7,472 bases of DNA from an uncultured Phaeodactylibacter sp. Lineage in GTDB: Bacteria; Bacteroidota; Bacteroidia; Chitinophagales; Saprospiraceae. The stretch is taken from assembly GCA_913062745.1 (NCBI GenBank), contig CAJXXJ010000170.1:1-7472 (forward strand). The letters run 5' to 3'. Positions 5,975-7,472 of the stretch are shown here, piece by piece; positions within the stretch are counted from its first letter, which is position 1, and the number at the start of each line of letters is the position of its first letter. Position numbers and translations under genes: made by a program. The notes under the pieces were generated by a model. The model ran no database searches, was not told where the DNA came from, and worked only from the letters and a program-made list of their open reading frames with translations.

Positions 5975-7472
5975 CTACGCGGAAGGTTGGGTCTGGTCAT
6001 CAGGCTTTCCCGGGCGGTCTTTGCGCAGCGCCAGCACCAGGCTTAAGGCGCAGCCAATTAGCAGCACACTTTGAATCAAACCGCCGGATATGGAAGCCGA
6101 CTGCAGGGCCTCTAAGCCGCCCACTACAATTAGCACCGCTGCCGAAGCCCCTTCCGATACGCCCCAGAATGCCCGTTGTGCCACCGGTGGGTCCGGATTG
6201 CCGCCGGAGGTCACCATGTCGTCTACCAGCGAGCCGGAATCGGAGGAGGTAACGAAGAAAATCACAATCAGCAGCAGAGCCGCCCACTGACTGATTTGCG
6301 CAAGCGGCAGATTGCCCAGCAGCTCATAGAGTGCCATTGATTCGTTTTGCGACACCACTTCCGCCAGCCCCTGATAACCATTTTCCAACTGATGAAAAGC
6401 AGTGGCGCCAAAGACTGAAAACCAAAGGAAGGTAACGGTAGCGGGTAGCAGCAAAATCGTTACGATGAATTCCCGTATGGTACGCCCCCGGGAAATGCGG
6501 GCGATGAAAATGCCTACAAACGGGCACCAGGATATCCACCAGCCCCAGTAGAATATCGTCCAGTCAGTCTGCCAGGATTTTCCGGACTGATCGTCCACCC
6601 AGACGCTTGTAGCCGGCAACTCCCGAAGGTTGGCCAGGAAGGTACTGCCGAACCACTCCATCTGTTTCCCGAAAGGGCCTACTGCCATGACAAACAATAG
6701 CAGCAGGGCCATCAGCCCCAGATTGACCATACTCAGGTACTTAATGCCTTTGCCTACCCCGGTAATGGTGGAGGTTGTCGCTGCTGCCGTTATAATGAGG
6801 ATGACGTACAGCTGATTAGTAGTGCCGAATTCGACATTCGTGAGCGTGTTGAGCCCGGAGTTGATTTGCATGGCCCCCAGGCCGAGCGAGGTAGCAACGC
6901 CCAGCAGCGTGCCTACGGTGCAGATGATGTCTGCAGCATGCCCGATAGGCCCGTTGATTTTGTCGCCTAATATGGGGTACAACAGGGAACGCGGTGCCAG
7001 CGGCAGCTCTTTACGAAAGTGAAAATACGCAATGCCCAGCCCGAAGAGTACATAAACCGCCCAGGGATGAAATCCCCAGTGAAAGAAAGCAAAGCGCATC
7101 GCCTCCTCTTTAGCCTCGGGTGTGTTGCCCTGCGCGAAAGGCGGGTCACCAAAGTGCATCACCGGCTCAGCGACGCCCCAGAATACCAGCCCCATGCCCA
7201 TACCGGCGGAAAAGAGCATAGCCAACCAGGGCAGGCGCCTGAACTCCGGCTCTTCTCCCGGCGAGCCCAGCCGTATCTTGCCTGCCGGGCTGATCGCCAG
7301 CGCGATGACCAATATCAGCACACTGAAGGTGAGGTAGATGTAATAAGCTCCAAGTTGCGTGGAAATAAAAGTAAGCGTGCGGTCAAATACTGATTTAGCC
7401 GTATCCGTCCATATCCCGCCAAAAATGATGAAAGCTACCACCAGCCCGGCTGCACCGATAAAGACCGGCGGG
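5975..7472 (-). CDS. BCCT-family (betaine/choline/carnitine) transporter (5' partial)
   Basis: The frame runs open to the right edge; before the GTG at 7441 it still reads PPVFIGAAGL, the start of the first membrane helix, so that GTG is internal and the true start lies outside. Numbering from 7441, the protein shows the BCCT signatures (PF02028): the glycine motif AGMGMGLVFWGVAEP (79-93), the tryptophan-rich helix WTIFYWGWWISWCPFVG (294-310) with IARISRGRTIREF after it, and VTSSDSGS (397-404). About a dozen hydrophobic helices span the rest. The cytoplasmic C-terminal tail is short (about 16 residues), without the long sensor tail of BetP. The GMGMG motif and the Thr-Ser pair resemble sodium-coupled BetP rather than the CaiT exchanger, suggesting ion-coupled uptake of a quaternary amine or osmolyte; the exact substrate is not determinable. 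No terminator is seen in the 47 bases after the stop, so read-through into the lipoprotein gene is possible. Confidence 0.95.
   Translation of the reverse strand, partial: PPVFIGAAGLVVAFIIFGGIWTDTAKSVFDRTLTFISTQLGAYYIYLTFSVLILVIALAISPAGKIRLGSPGEEPEFRRLPWLAMLFSAGMGMGLVFWGVAEPVMHFGDPPFAQGNTPEAKEEAMRFAFFHWGFHPWAVYVLFGLGIAYFHFRKELPLAPRSLLYPILGDKINGPIGHAADIICTVGTLLGVATSLGLGAMQINSGLNTLTNVEFGTTNQLYVILIITAAATTSTITGVGKGIKYLSMVNLGLMALLLLFVMAVGPFGKQMEWFGSTFLANLRELPATSVWVDDQSGKSWQTDWTIFYWGWWISWCPFVGIFIARISRGRTIREFIVTILLLPATVTFLWFSVFGATAFHQLENGYQGLAEVVSQNESMALYELLGNLPLAQISQWAALLLIVIFFVTSSDSGSLVDDMVTSGGNPDPPVAQRAFWGVSEGASAAVLIVVGGLEALQSASISGGLIQSVLLIGCALSLVLALRKDRPGKPDDQTQPSA

Noticed and set aside
7439..7441. 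GTG as start codon of the BCCT transporter
   Set aside because: The frame stays open to the right edge and encodes PPVFIGAAGL, which fits the first transmembrane helix, so the gene is truncated by the window.

Overview
The window looks like an ordinary chromosomal segment of a fairly GC-rich member of the Bacteroidota, perhaps from the Saprospiria/Lewinella-like side; that placement is inference. Supporting signs are two exact matches to the Bacteroidota -7 promoter element (TAnnTTTG), weak or absent Shine-Dalgarno sequences, two small lipoproteins, and gene types common in that phylum: a PD40-propeller/amidohydrolase fusion, an AAA-ATPase-like/PD-(D/E)XK protein and an exported CIA30 protein. 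No rRNA, tRNA, CRISPR array, insertion sequence or attachment site was seen.

Layout. Bases 1-2696 (+) hold the 3' part of a large two-domain protein, a TolB/PD40 beta-propeller followed by an amidohydrolase domain; its N-terminus lies off the left edge. A strong intrinsic terminator (2705-2740) ends it. A -7 promoter element directly abuts that terminator and lies almost on the start codon of the next gene (2757-4292, +), which encodes an AAA-ATPase-like protein with a C-terminal PD-(D/E)XK nuclease domain. An 87-base gap with no recognised element leads to an exported CIA30-domain protein (4380-4934, +). Its 3' end converges, with 4 bases between, on a minus-strand run: a YciI-domain lipoprotein (4939-5427), an unrecognised small cysteine-containing lipoprotein (5487-5927) and a BCCT-family transporter (5975 to the right edge, 5' end missing).

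The genes do not form an evident pathway. The three minus-strand genes are closely spaced (47 and 59 bases), but the middle one has its own convincing -7 element, so they are probably not one simple operon. Four of the six products are predicted to be exported or membrane-located (transporter, two lipoproteins, CIA30 protein); the propeller-amidohydrolase is probably also exported, but its N-terminus is not visible. The nuclease-like ATPase is the only clearly cytoplasmic product and is visibly more AT-rich than its upstream neighbour. No stretch longer than 300 bases lacks a gene. I found no convincing evidence of an undescribed multi-gene system. The points most worth a second look are the altered metal-ligand pattern of the amidohydrolase, the terminator-promoter-start compression at 2705-2759, and the lipid-anchored YciI protein.
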